A stretch of DNA of 64,000 bases from Arcicella sp038230735 (GTDB lineage Bacteria; Bacteroidota; Bacteroidia; Cytophagales; Spirosomataceae). The DNA lies in NCBI GenBank assembly GCA_038230735.1, contig JBBRMR010000013.1:18096-82095 (forward strand). Direction: 5' to 3'. Position numbers and translations under genes: made by a program. Below, one piece after another: positions 7,965 to 17,673 of this stretch (its first letter is position 1; each line of letters starts with the position of its first letter). The notes under the pieces are model-generated. The model did no database searches. It saw nothing but the letters and a program-made list of their open reading frames with translations, and was not told the DNA's origin.

Positions 7965-10900
7965 ATGCCCATTCCTTTATTTTCTGAACGAAATATTAAG
8001 CCTGAAAACATCAATAATTTACCCATCGAAAACGCCGAAGCCAAACGAAAAATCATCGAAAATTGGCAAAAGGGCATTGTTTCGGGTAAAATTTTGAGCC
8101 AAAACGAAAAGAAACTCCAATCCGAATTTCTCAATAAAATTTTTGGGGAAGTTTTGGGCTATGCCTACGAAAAACACTTGGAGACTTGGCAACTCGAAAA
8201 TGAATTAAAAGTAAATCTGGACGGCAGAACGCCCGACGGTGCTTTGGGATATTTCAGTTTTCAAGTGGGCAAAATCCAGCAAAAAGTTTCGGCAGTTATC
8301 GAACTCAAAGGACCGCTTACCAACCTTGATAAAAAGCAAAATCGGGCGGATTTCAAGGGTACGCCCGTGGAACAGGCGTTCAGCTACGTGCCTAAACTCT
8401 CGGGGGAATGTGCTTGGGTGATTGTGTCTAATTGCGTTGAGATTCGCCTCTATCGTTATACCCTCGGCATGGGGTCTTATGAACGTTTTGATATTTTGGA
8501 ATTGCTCCAAAACGGCAATTTCAAGCGTTTTTGCTACATTCTGCAACAGGGACAACTGTTTTTGGACGTTACGGATGCCCCCATTGAAAAGGTTTTTCAA
8601 AGCCGTGAACAGGAACTCAAAAACATTACCAACGGATTTTATAATCAATGTAAAGACCTCCGTGAAAAACTTTTTACCCAAATTCGCCGAGACAATACCG
8701 CCATTCCTTCGGTTGATTTATTGCGATGTACCCAAAAACTGATTGACCGCCTTTTGTTCATGTGTTTTGTTCGTGATTTGGACATTGTTCAGAACATGAT
8801 TAATGCCGTGGAAAGAGCCGTTGCTGAATCCTTTGACCAAGAGGAAGATGCCCTTTGGCATCAACTCAAATACGCTTTTGTGGCTTTGGACAAGGGTTAT
8901 GTCAAAAAGAATATTCCACCCTTCAACGGCGGGCTTTTCAGACGGGACGAATTGCTGGAAAATTTGGTGGTGAAGGATATGAGATTGTCAGAATTTATGA
9001 CCTTCTTGAACCGATATAATTATCAGAATGAACTGAATATCAACGTTTTAGGGCATATTTTTGAGCAATCTATTTCGGATATTGAGGACATGAAATCCCG
9101 CCTTCAAACCGAAGAACCCCTTTTTGAGGGGATTCATGAAAGTAAAAACGTTGCTTCCAACGGGGCGGGGGCTTCGTCTAAACGCAAAGCCGATGGCGTG
9201 TTTTATACCCCTGAATACATCACTCGCTACATGGTGGAACAAGCCCTCGGAAGTTTTTTGGAGGAAGCCGAACATCAGATTTTCTCGGACATGAATATCA
9301 CCGAACTGCCTGTTTTGACGGTCTTGGATTATGAAACGGTGGACATGGATTTGCAGGGACGTTCTACCCAAAACCCGAATATTACGTTGCATATTCAATA
9401 CTGGGAAAGTTACGAAATCATCCTCCGTAAAATCAGAGTCATTGACCCCGCTTGTGGTTCTGGGGCGTTTCTAACGCAGGTTTTTGATTATCTCTATGAA
9501 CGTTGGCGGGTGATGAAAACCGAAATAAACCGCCTCACAACGCCCTATAAAAAGCAATTACGGGACTTGGAAGCCCTCCAAAAATTTGGGAACGATGGCT
9601 TTTCAGGGGCGGGTTTTGATGAGTGGAATATCAAGAAAAATATTATCCAAAACAACCTTTTTGGCGTGGATTTGAACCCCGAATCCGTGGAAATTACCAA
9701 GCTGAGTTTGTGGATGAAAACTGCCAATAAAAAAGAGAAATTGGCGGATATGGACGGCAACATCAAACAAGGCAATAGTCTGATTGATGACCCCGATTTT
9801 TCAGATTCGCCCTTCGACTGGCAAAGTAATTTTGCCGAAGTTTTTGCCGATGGGGGTTTTGATATTGTGGTGGGGAATCCGCCGTATGTTCGGCAGGAAT
9901 TATTGGGCAAAACCAATAAGGAATTTTACGCCCAAAGATTCCCCAACGTGGGCAACGGTACGGCAGATTTATACGTTTATTTTTATGAATTGGGTTTATC
10001 CATCCTGAAACCAGCGGGCTTTCTTTCCTACATTACGCCCAACAAATGGTTCAAGACAAAATACGGTAGAGAACTTCGCCATTATCTGCAACCTTTTGAT
10101 ATTCAACAGATTATAGACTTTTTTGAATTGAAAATATTTGAAGATGCCGCCACCGAACCACAAATTATTTTACTGAAAAACCAAAATGCTACTACTGATT
10201 TTGATTACCTGCCCGTGAAACTTACCCAAGATTTTGTGGAAAGAAAATTACCGCCCATTACCATCCATAAACAAAACCTCCAAGATTCTGAATGGGTTTT
10301 TGCCGATGATTCCGTAAATAATATTCTGGAAAAATTACAGAAAAATTCGGTTTCTTTGGATGAATATACCAAGGGAGGAATAAAATTTGGCATTAAAACG
10401 GGTTTGAATAAAGCCTTTATTATTGATAAAAATACCAAAGAAAATATTATCAAAAAAGACCCCAAAAGTGCCGAATTGATTAAACCTTACACCCAAGCAA
10501 CGGATATTAAAGCTTGGCATTTGGAAAATAAAGGCGACTGGTTTTTCATTAATACGGGTTTTAAAACTGAAATTTCTGCCAATAATTACCGTGGTGTTTA
10601 TGAATATTTAAAGCCATTTGAGAAAGAATTAACAGCTCGTTCTGACCAAGGAAAAACGCCTTATAATTTGAGGGCGTGTGATTATTATGAGGAATTTGAA
10701 AAGCCTAAAATTCTTTATATCCATACGGCAATAAATCCTCATTTTTATTACGATTCTGAAACCTACTTTGTAAATAATAATGCTTACATGATTGCTAATG
10801 TAGATTTATTTCTATCGGCTTGGTTAAATTCCGCTGTTTTTAGTTTTTACAAAAAGTTAATATTTCCAGCCTTTGGTGATGCAGCAACGGATGGAAGAGT

Positions 10901-11315
10901 TCGATTAAATGCTGATAAAATGGTAAAAGTACCCATCCCCATTTTAACGGATGAACAAAAAGCTCCCTTCATCCAAAAAGCCGAAATGATGTTAGCGATG
11001 AACAAGGCTTTGTATGAAAGTAGTCAAAGTTTCTTGTCAGTAGTTCGCACGGAATTAAAGGTCGAGAAAATCAGTGAGAAATTAGAAAACTGGTATAAAA
11101 TGCCCTACGAAGGTTTTGTGTTGGAAGTCAAGAAACAAAGGGGAGGTTTCCGAGATTTAAACCAACAGATGGAATGGCAGGGGTTTTTCAAAGAAAATCA
11201 GGCAAAAGCGGTGGCTTTGCAGGAGGAAATCAATGCTACTAATACAGAAATAGACGATATGGTTTTTGGGTTATACGACCTCACATCGGAGGAGATTGGG
11301 ATTGTGCGGGGGTAA
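7965..11315 (+). CDS. Type IIG restriction enzyme / N6-adenine methyltransferase
   Basis: A 1116-aa single-chain restriction-modification protein of the Eco57I class. An N-terminal PD-(D/E)xK nuclease is visible: PDG at 90-92 and the E-x-K strand VIELKG at 111-116. It is followed by a helical linker (about 200-400). The gamma-class N6-adenine methyltransferase has motif I DPACGSGAF at 494 and motif IV NPPY at 638-641. The C-terminal part (about 760-1060) should be the target-recognition region. It would methylate and cut a specific DNA site without partners. The gene is intact, starts at an ATG with no obvious ribosome site, and is followed at once by a PIN toxin-antitoxin pair, giving a small defence-type island. 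The recognition part is visibly more AT-rich than the methylase core. Confidence 0.92.
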   Translation: MPIPLFSERNIKPENINNLPIENAEAKRKIIENWQKGIVSGKILSQNEKKLQSEFLNKIFGEVLGYAYEKHLETWQLENELKVNLDGRTPDGALGYFSFQVGKIQQKVSAVIELKGPLTNLDKKQNRADFKGTPVEQAFSYVPKLSGECAWVIVSNCVEIRLYRYTLGMGSYERFDILELLQNGNFKRFCYILQQGQLFLDVTDAPIEKVFQSREQELKNITNGFYNQCKDLREKLFTQIRRDNTAIPSVDLLRCTQKLIDRLLFMCFVRDLDIVQNMINAVERAVAESFDQEEDALWHQLKYAFVALDKGYVKKNIPPFNGGLFRRDELLENLVVKDMRLSEFMTFLNRYNYQNELNINVLGHIFEQSISDIEDMKSRLQTEEPLFEGIHESKNVASNGAGASSKRKADGVFYTPEYITRYMVEQALGSFLEEAEHQIFSDMNITELPVLTVLDYETVDMDLQGRSTQNPNITLHIQYWESYEIILRKIRVIDPACGSGAFLTQVFDYLYERWRVMKTEINRLTTPYKKQLRDLEALQKFGNDGFSGAGFDEWNIKKNIIQNNLFGVDLNPESVEITKLSLWMKTANKKEKLADMDGNIKQGNSLIDDPDFSDSPFDWQSNFAEVFADGGFDIVVGNPPYVRQELLGKTNKEFYAQRFPNVGNGTADLYVYFYELGLSILKPAGFLSYITPNKWFKTKYGRELRHYLQPFDIQQIIDFFELKIFEDAATEPQIILLKNQNATTDFDYLPVKLTQDFVERKLPPITIHKQNLQDSEWVFADDSVNNILEKLQKNSVSLDEYTKGGIKFGIKTGLNKAFIIDKNTKENIIKKDPKSAELIKPYTQATDIKAWHLENKGDWFFINTGFKTEISANNYRGVYEYLKPFEKELTARSDQGKTPYNLRACDYYEEFEKPKILYIHTAINPHFYYDSETYFVNNNAYMIANVDLFLSAWLNSAVFSFYKKLIFPAFGDAATDGRVRLNADKMVKVPIPILTDEQKAPFIQKAEMMLAMNKALYESSQSFLSVVRTELKVEKISEKLENWYKMPYEGFVLEVKKQRGGFRDLNQQMEWQGFFKENQAKAVALQEEINATNTEIDDMVFGLYDLTSEEIGIVRG

Positions 11316-11332
11316 AATTTTGATTATATTTG
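11302..11332 (+). promoter_or_regulatory. Promoter of the PIN toxin-antitoxin pair
   Basis: TATATTTG at 11325-11332 matches TAnnTTTG, and TTG at 11302-11304 lies 20 bases upstream as -33 element. It sits inside and just after the end of the restriction-methylase gene; the antitoxin ATG follows at 11351. Confidence 0.55.
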
Positions 11333-11350
11333 ACACAAAATAATAAAAAT

Positions 11351-11578
11351 ATGATGACGACAATTCATGAAACAAGAGATGGCTTTGTAGTAGATGGCAT
11401 GGAGATTCCTCGACTCCAAAAGGGAAAACTAAATATCTATAAACCTGAGCAAATGAAGGCAATAGGTACGGATATATTCCTTGATTTAGTAGCTCAAAAA
11501 ATATCCATCGCTATTCCAGATTTTGAATTCAGTGAGGCTGAATTGAAAGCAATGGATAAACTTTTGGAAGAAGACTAA
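11351..11578 (+). CDS. Putative antitoxin of a PIN-domain toxin pair, 75 aa
   Basis: Small acidic protein starting MMTTIHETRDGF and ending DKLLEED. I do not recognise the family by sequence; the antitoxin role is inferred because a PIN-domain frame begins 3 bases after its stop codon, the classic VapBC-like arrangement. A TTG at 11330 in frame is an unlikely start because it overlaps the -7 element; ATG 11351 is used. The frame is intact. Confidence 0.7.
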   Translation: MMTTIHETRDGFVVDGMEIPRLQKGKLNIYKPEQMKAIGTDIFLDLVAQKISIAIPDFEFSEAELKAMDKLLEED

Positions 11579-11581
11579 GCC

Positions 11582-11980
11582 ATGATTTACGATACAAATT
11601 ATATTATTCGTCATATTCGGCAACAAATCCCGATGTCTTCGAGAGTGGTTATTCCGATTGTTGTGGCAGGTGAATTGCAAGCCTTTGCACTGAAATCTGA
11701 CTGGGGAGAAGTTAGAAAAGCACTTCTTACTGATATTTTAGACTAATTCCCAATTGCCGACCTCAACATGGAGATTGTGGAAATCTATGCCCAAGTAGAT
11801 GCGTATAGTCAAGGTAAGTTAAATAATAAACCCCTTCCACAAGGGTTATCTGCAAGGAACATGGATAAAAATGACCTCTGGATTGCGGCAACATCTTTAT
11901 ATTTTGATTTTGAATTATTCACTGCCGATAATGATTTTGACCATTTAGTCTCCTTCGGTTTGAGACTCAAAAAATTGTAG
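11582..11980 (+). pseudogene. PIN-domain toxin (VapC-like), broken by in-frame TAA
   Basis: Reading from ATG 11582 gives MIYDTNYIIRHI... for 54 codons, then TAA at 11744-11746, then the same frame continues FPIADLNMEIVEIY... to a natural stop at 11980. All four PIN acidic positions can be matched across the stop: D4, E31 (VVAGEL), D98 (KNDLWIAA) and D116 (TADNDFDHL). So one nonsense codon (codon 55) separates the first two acids from the last two. The upstream piece is 54 aa and the downstream piece would start at ATG 11768. As read, it cannot make full PIN ribonuclease. Sequencing error or readthrough cannot be excluded. Confidence 0.85.
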
Positions 11981-12023
11981 AGATACAAGGCTCTAATTTT
12001 GAAGTCTATTCGAGTTTTAACCA

Positions 12024-12060
12024 CAAAAAGCCCCTCCCGATAATCAGGAGGGGCTTTTTT
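12024..12060. terminator. Bidirectional terminator
   Basis: AAAAAGCCCCTCC and GGAGGGGCTTTTTT pair around a 9-base loop, between the convergent PIN pseudogene and the TonB receptor gene. Confidence 0.85.
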
Positions 12061-12083
12061 ATATTTCAAAATACTGAAAATTC

Positions 12084-14888
12084 TTAGAAACGAACCTGCA
12101 AATTTGCATTAAACATCGTTCCTAACTGACTGAATTGTGAACCGTTATAACCAAGAATATCATAACGACCACTGAATCCTAAGTCAGCTCTCAATAATGC
12201 TTTTTTCTCAGGCGTATTGATTGCCGATTCTCCTTTTGCATTCTGAGCAATCAAATCCCATTTAGGCAAAATATTCAAGAAATTATTTACGTTTGCCGTG
12301 AAAGATACATTTTTGCTGAAATTATATCCTACGCTCAAATCAGAAACAACTGCTGGCGTAAATACCGCTTTAATGTTTTCCATGTCTCCACCACCATTAT
12401 CCAAATCTTGGAATTTAGTTGAACCAAACAGGGTATTAGCCAAGTTGAAGTTAAACTTTTTAATCGAATAATTGAAAGAAAGAATTGCCTTGTACTGTGG
12501 ACGACTTTCCGTTAAGAGAGATTTAATTTGCGTGTTCAAAATACTTGAACCAGCATCAGCAATTGCTTTTGGCGTGGTTGGATTTCCTTCAATTGAATTA
12601 TTCAATACAAAATTTCCAGCCAAATTAACGCCCAATTTACCCATTCCTAATCCTATATTTCTGTACGAAACAACATAGTCTAAACCTGTATTAACGGTTT
12701 CAATTCCGTTGATAAAGAACTGAACGCTCGCTAAATCATAATTACCTGCTCCCACCGATGTTCCTTTCAAAATTCTGCCTAAATCAGTGGTTGGAACGGC
12801 TAAGTTTTTATCCCCCGTGCTGATTGATGAACTATATACAATTCTGTCTGTAACCCTGATGCTGTAATAATCAACGGTAATGCTAAGATTTTTAGAAGGA
12901 TTAAAACCTAATCCGAAAGTAATATTGGTTGATTGTTCTGGTTTCAGGCTTGGAATTCCCAAAGCACGAGCTTGTGCCGAACGGTTATTGAACAAGCCTG
13001 ATAACTGGATTGTACCGCCTGAAAATGCCGCCTGAACTGATTGGGCATAGATTTGGTGAAGAGAAGGAGCTCTAAATCCTGTTGAAACTGAACCTCTTAA
13101 TACCACTTTATCATCCGCTAATTTATAACGAGACGCTACTTTCCAAACTGCTTTTGAGCCAAAATCAGAATAGTTTTCTAAACGAGCCGTTCCGTTAATT
13201 AAAAAGTCTTTTGAAAAATCATAATTCAAGTCTAAATAGGCACCAATATTGAAACGATTGTTTACGCCAGCATTTATTTTATTAATACCTGGAAAAGAGT
13301 TTGAACCCTGTCTATCGTAAGATGCTTCATCACCCGCAACAATGGTGTAGGATTCTGAACGGGCTTCCATACCAAATCCAATGCCTAATTGGTCAGTAAC
13401 AGATTTTGTAACGTCAATATTACCCACAATATGGTTGAACCCGTATCCGCCTGGTTTGAAACGAGTTGGACTTGCTTTCCCCAATGAACGGTTTACGGTA
13501 TTATCAACGGTGTAAGTTTGAGTATTTCCACCAATCGTTAAACTTCCATCGTGTTTCCACCCGTTTGTTTCACCTTTCAAGCCTAAGGTTGCATTATAAT
13601 CAACTAAATCTCCCTCAAAAGTTGGAACGTAACCAATATATCCTTTGTATAAATCGACTTTATCTTCCGTTGGAAAAGCCAAAGTAGCGGCAGTCAAATA
13701 ATTCTTACCACCATTATCCGTTGGGCTGTGTAATAAACCACGGTCTTGTCTCCAATATGGAGTACGGAAGTTGGCAAAACTGGTTACTCTCTTCACAACC
13801 ATAGCGGCATTACCATAAAATTCATTATCGCCTACTGGTATTCCAAAATTTACTAAGAATTTAGCGGCAGTTGTTTCTCCTGAGCCGTTGATGTTATTTC
13901 CCGTTGGATAATCTTTTAAATAAGTGGTAATGAGTGCATCCGAGGCGGCATCACCACCAAAAGCACCTTTTTCAGATGGAAGATAAATATTAGTTGAACG
14001 CACCGCAGAATTTTGCTGAGAGAAATCAACCGTATAATTTACAAATCCTTTCGTTCCAAAATTTGCACCACTGTTCAAAGCCAAACCATACATTCCACCG
14101 TCTCCCGCAGAAGTGATTCCTGAATTGAAATTTAAAGAAGTGTATTCGTATTTATCCTTCAAAATGATGTTCATTACTCCCGCAATGGCATCAGAACCGT
14201 ATTGAGCAGATGCACCATCACGTAAAATCTCAACCCGTTTAATAGCTTGTTGAGGAATGGCTGAAATATCAACCCCAGTTTCTCCACGACCAGGCGAGAA
14301 TTGAACGTACAATAATGAACTTAAATTTTTACGCTTTCCATTAATTAAAACTAATGAACGGCTTGGTCCCATATTACGAATTTCCCAAGGGTCTAAAAGG
14401 GTCGTGGCATCATTCACGGGCGTATTTACCGTATTGAAAGATGGAACGGTGTATTGTAATGCTTTATCAAACGTAGTTTGACCAGTCATTTTCAAATCGG
14501 CTGAACCAATAATATCAATGGGAACAGCCGCATCAGTAACGGTACGCTGAACGTTACGGCTACCCGTTGAAACCACCACTTCGTCCAAAATACTCATTGA
14601 AGCGACTAAGGCAATGTTCAATTCGCCCGAGGCAGGAATTTCCACATCCATAGACGTGTAACCCACTGACGAAACGCTCAATTTTGTGGCACTTTCTACT
14701 ACTTTGATGGTAAATTTTCCATCAGAACCAGTAACGGTTCCAGTTTTAGCATTTTTAATCGTTACGCCTGGAAGCGAAGACCCGTCTTTTGAATCGGTAA
14801 TTTTACCCATTACGGTTTTGGTTTGGGCATTGATTTGCAAGGTAAATCCAAGCATGGCAAAGACTACCAAGAGAAGAATTTTTTTCAT
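12084..14888 (-). CDS. TonB-dependent outer-membrane receptor
   Basis: 934 aa from ATG (cat at 14886-14888), beginning MKKILLLVVFAMLGFTLQINAQ, a Sec signal with an Ala-Gln cleavage site. Next come a carboxypeptidase-like beta-sandwich domain (GKITDSKDGSSLPGVTIKN), a plug domain (DISAIPQQAIKRVEILRDGA, then YGSDAIAGVMNIILK) and a long beta-barrel ending in the aromatic terminus NLQVRF. It imports an unknown substrate using TonB energy; no SusD partner is adjacent, so iron chelate or a small cofactor is more likely than glycan. An in-frame ATG at 14942 would add 18 residues before the signal and is rejected. It faces away from the FecA-like operon, with 342 bases between them. Confidence 0.92.
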   Translation of the reverse strand: MKKILLLVVFAMLGFTLQINAQTKTVMGKITDSKDGSSLPGVTIKNAKTGTVTGSDGKFTIKVVESATKLSVSSVGYTSMDVEIPASGELNIALVASMSILDEVVVSTGSRNVQRTVTDAAVPIDIIGSADLKMTGQTTFDKALQYTVPSFNTVNTPVNDATTLLDPWEIRNMGPSRSLVLINGKRKNLSSLLYVQFSPGRGETGVDISAIPQQAIKRVEILRDGASAQYGSDAIAGVMNIILKDKYEYTSLNFNSGITSAGDGGMYGLALNSGANFGTKGFVNYTVDFSQQNSAVRSTNIYLPSEKGAFGGDAASDALITTYLKDYPTGNNINGSGETTAAKFLVNFGIPVGDNEFYGNAAMVVKRVTSFANFRTPYWRQDRGLLHSPTDNGGKNYLTAATLAFPTEDKVDLYKGYIGYVPTFEGDLVDYNATLGLKGETNGWKHDGSLTIGGNTQTYTVDNTVNRSLGKASPTRFKPGGYGFNHIVGNIDVTKSVTDQLGIGFGMEARSESYTIVAGDEASYDRQGSNSFPGINKINAGVNNRFNIGAYLDLNYDFSKDFLINGTARLENYSDFGSKAVWKVASRYKLADDKVVLRGSVSTGFRAPSLHQIYAQSVQAAFSGGTIQLSGLFNNRSAQARALGIPSLKPEQSTNITFGLGFNPSKNLSITVDYYSIRVTDRIVYSSSISTGDKNLAVPTTDLGRILKGTSVGAGNYDLASVQFFINGIETVNTGLDYVVSYRNIGLGMGKLGVNLAGNFVLNNSIEGNPTTPKAIADAGSSILNTQIKSLLTESRPQYKAILSFNYSIKKFNFNLANTLFGSTKFQDLDNGGGDMENIKAVFTPAVVSDLSVGYNFSKNVSFTANVNNFLNILPKWDLIAQNAKGESAINTPEKKALLRADLGFSGRYDILGYNGSQFSQLGTMFNANLQVRF

Positions 14889-15162
14889 GTGATTTTTAGA
14901 AAAGATTAATAATAGTTTGTCAAATTGAGGTTTCACCATCAACTTGTTTGCTGTTTAACTCTAAAAACAGAATATAGTTTGCAATTGTCAGCAAAAAAAT
15001 TCTTCCAAGTGAATCATATTTTTAGTGAGATTTTCGTTTTAGCAGCTTTTGCGGATAACCGAAGCCTTTCACCATAATTGATTAGCGAAAGGCTTTACAA
15101 GAATAATACGCTCTTCTACGCTTTTCTTTTAGGGTTTTATTTATAATTAATCTAAATAAATT

Positions 15163-15193
15163 TTTGTTTGTATTTTTCTCGTTTGTAAATTTG
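15163..15193 (+). promoter_or_regulatory. Consensus Bacteroidetes promoter of the FecA-imelysin operon
   Basis: TTTG at 15163-15166, exactly 19 bases, then TAAATTTG at 15186-15193: a full match to the Bacteroidetes TTTG-N19-TAnnTTTG pattern. Transcription would start at about 15198-15201, leaving a leader of about 30 bases. Confidence 0.8.
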
Positions 15194-15197
15194 TTTA

Positions 15198-15219
15198 TTA
15201 TTTAGAATCAGTCTAATAA
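15198..15219. promoter_or_regulatory. Palindromic operator, probably metal-responsive
   Basis: TTATTTAGA-ATCAG-TCTAATAA is an inverted repeat with one extra base in the left half. It starts 4 bases after the -7 element, so a bound protein would block initiation. A further half-site TCTAAATAA lies upstream at 15151-15159, next to the -33 element. The operon content suggests a Fur- or DtxR-type repressor, but this is inference. Confidence 0.6.
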
Positions 15220-15230
15220 CAGATAAGTAA

Positions 15231-17642
15231 ATGACAAAAATATATTCGATAATTACCATTTTGATTTTATTGACGTTTAAAAGTAATGGGCAAAGTCAAA
15301 ATGGACAGATAAAAGGGATTGTTAAAGATGAAAAAGGGCTTACTCTTCCCGATTTGAGCGTAACATTAAAAGGGAAAAAGATAGGGACAAAAACGGATGA
15401 AAAAGGTTTCTTTAAACTCAATAATCTTGCTTCGGGTGAATATACCCTTGAAATATCGGGGGTTAATTATCAAACATTTTCCCAAAAAGTAATCTTAAAA
15501 AATGCGGAAATTATTTCTCTAAATTTAACCCTGATTGAGAAAATCACGGAATTAGCCGAAACCCAAGTAAAAGGCTACCGTGCCTTGAACGGTGTGGGTA
15601 AATTGGGCGAAGTAGAATACGATATTATTCTGTCGGGAAAAAAAAATGAAGTCTTGGTTTTGGATAGTATCAACGCCAATACCGCCTTGAATACGACCCG
15701 CCAAATCTTGGGAAAAATCCCTGGTTTTAACGTTTCAGAAACCGAAGGAAGTGGGTTTCCAAGCAATGGAATAGCTTTTAGAGGGTTGAATCCCGTGCAA
15801 TCGGTGGAGATGAACACTCGCCAAAATGGGTATAATATTGCGGCGGATATTTCCGGTTATCCCGAAACTTATTACGTGCCAGCGATGGAAGCCATCCAAC
15901 GCATTGAGGTAATCAGGGGGGCATCTTCTTTACAATTCGGACCGCAATTTGGGGGTATTGTCAATTACGTTACTCGTGATGGAGCGAAAGATAAACCCTT
16001 GGAAATCAGCGTACAACAAACCATTGGCAGTTTTGGATTGTTCAATAATTACGTTTCAGTGGGTGGTACAAAAGGCAAATTCAACTACTTTGCCTATACG
16101 CAATATCGCCGAGTGGAAGGCTGGCGACCCAACTCTGGATTAAGCCAAATTTCGGGTTTTGCTAAAGTTAGTTATCAAGCCAATTCACGATTAAAATTGG
16201 GTTTAGAATACTCCATTCTCAGAAATAAAATCCAAATGCCAGGCGGATTTACCGATGAACAATTCGCCAAGAATAGCCAAGATTCTTACCGTTCTCGCAA
16301 CTGGTTGGATAGCCCTTGGAATATCCTGACGGCAACGGCTGATTATCAAATTTCTCCCAAAACACTTTTGACAATAAAATCTGCCTTCATGCTGAGCCAA
16401 CGGAATTTAGTGTGGCGAAATGAAGATGGGGGACCCGTCGCTTTAGATTTGATCGATTCGACTACGCTTAAATACATCAACCGAGAAGTTCAGCGGGAAA
16501 GTTTCCAAAATAATACCACTGAAGTTCGTTTATTGTCAAATTATTCCTTGGGAAAAATGAATAATACCGTGGCAATGGGCTTACGATATTATTACGGAAA
16601 AATGCACCGTCAGGGCGGGGGAACGGGAACAACGGGTTCAGATTTTGACCTCACTTTATTGAGTAAAGGTTACGAATACGATTTAAATTTCACCACCACC
16701 AACGTTGCTCCATTTATTGAAAATATTTTCAGAATTAGTGACAATTTTTCCCTGACCCCTGGGGTAAGATTTGAGTTTTTGAACTCCACCGCCAAAGGAT
16801 TTACCACGGACGAAGACAACTTACAGAAAACTGATAAATCTAAGAATCGTTATATTTTGTTATTGGGAATGGGCTTGCAATACAAGACCTCAGAAAGCAA
16901 TAATATTTATGCCAATTGGTCGCAAGCCTACCGCCCCTTGGACTATTCAACGCTAACTCCCTTTGGCGTTTTATCGAAAATTGACCCCAACATGAAGGAT
17001 GCCAAAGGCTATAATGCGGATTTTGGGTATCGAGGCACCATCAAGAATTTCTTTAATTTTGACATTGGCGGATTCTATCTTTCCTACGAAAATAGAGTTG
17101 GTTTAATCTCGCTTAAAGATGCTAATGGCAATGATTACACCTACCGTACCAACGTAGCCAATAGTATTCATAAAGGCATTGAGGCGTATTTAGACCTCAG
17201 TATTACCAAATTACTACTCCCAAATTCTCAGGTTGGACATCTAAGTATCTTCAACTCACTTGCCTACGTGGATGCCAAATATACCACGGGGGAGTTCAAA
17301 GGTAAACAAGTGGAATACGCTCCCAAAACGATTAATCGCTTGGGAATTATTTATAGTTTTAAAGGTTTTTCGACCACTTTCCAAATCAGTAATACCGCCC
17401 AATCTTTTGGCGATGCAAATAATACGATAAAGAGTGAAGATGCCTTAGTGGGTATTATTCCAGCCTATCAAGTCATTGACTGGTCGGGAACGTATAAGTT
17501 CAAAAAGTACAATTTCAAAGCGGGGGTAAATAACTTAGCTGATGCCCGTTATTTCACCCGCAGAACGGACGAATATCCAGGGCCAGGGATTATCCCATCG
17601 GTTGCTCGAAACTTTTATTTAAGTGTTGGCGTAAAATTCTAA
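15231..17642 (+). CDS. FecA-like TonB-dependent receptor
   Basis: 803-aa outer-membrane receptor. Signal peptide MTKIYSIITILILLTFKSNGQ, carboxypeptidase-like domain (about 25-110: GIVKDEKGLTLPDLSV, GFFKLNNLASGEYTLEI), plug (about 115-245, with AFRGLNPVQSVEMN and RIEVIRGASSLQFGPQFGGI) and barrel ending YLSVGVKF. The plug signature resembles ferric-citrate type receptors. First gene of an operon with an imelysin (31-base gap) and a di-heme protein; this set fits import of an iron source. The promoter and operator just upstream support metal control. Exact ligand unknown. Confidence 0.9.
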   Translation: MTKIYSIITILILLTFKSNGQSQNGQIKGIVKDEKGLTLPDLSVTLKGKKIGTKTDEKGFFKLNNLASGEYTLEISGVNYQTFSQKVILKNAEIISLNLTLIEKITELAETQVKGYRALNGVGKLGEVEYDIILSGKKNEVLVLDSINANTALNTTRQILGKIPGFNVSETEGSGFPSNGIAFRGLNPVQSVEMNTRQNGYNIAADISGYPETYYVPAMEAIQRIEVIRGASSLQFGPQFGGIVNYVTRDGAKDKPLEISVQQTIGSFGLFNNYVSVGGTKGKFNYFAYTQYRRVEGWRPNSGLSQISGFAKVSYQANSRLKLGLEYSILRNKIQMPGGFTDEQFAKNSQDSYRSRNWLDSPWNILTATADYQISPKTLLTIKSAFMLSQRNLVWRNEDGGPVALDLIDSTTLKYINREVQRESFQNNTTEVRLLSNYSLGKMNNTVAMGLRYYYGKMHRQGGGTGTTGSDFDLTLLSKGYEYDLNFTTTNVAPFIENIFRISDNFSLTPGVRFEFLNSTAKGFTTDEDNLQKTDKSKNRYILLLGMGLQYKTSESNNIYANWSQAYRPLDYSTLTPFGVLSKIDPNMKDAKGYNADFGYRGTIKNFFNFDIGGFYLSYENRVGLISLKDANGNDYTYRTNVANSIHKGIEAYLDLSITKLLLPNSQVGHLSIFNSLAYVDAKYTTGEFKGKQVEYAPKTINRLGIIYSFKGFSTTFQISNTAQSFGDANNTIKSEDALVGIIPAYQVIDWSGTYKFKKYNFKAGVNNLADARYFTRRTDEYPGPGIIPSVARNFYLSVGVKF

Positions 17643-17673
17643 AAGGCTTTTTATTTTCAAAATAGACAAGATA

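Larger units (their letters stand above)
14889..15230. other. Divergent regulatory region
   Basis: Between two TonB receptor genes. The right third carries a consensus promoter (15163-15193) and a palindromic operator (15198-15219) for the FecA-like operon. I could not assign the promoter of the leftward gene. Confidence 0.6.

Noticed and set aside
7786..8097. 103-codon plus-strand frame overlapping the start of the restriction-methylase gene
   Set aside because: Overlaps a clear gene in another frame and has no coding features; shadow frame.
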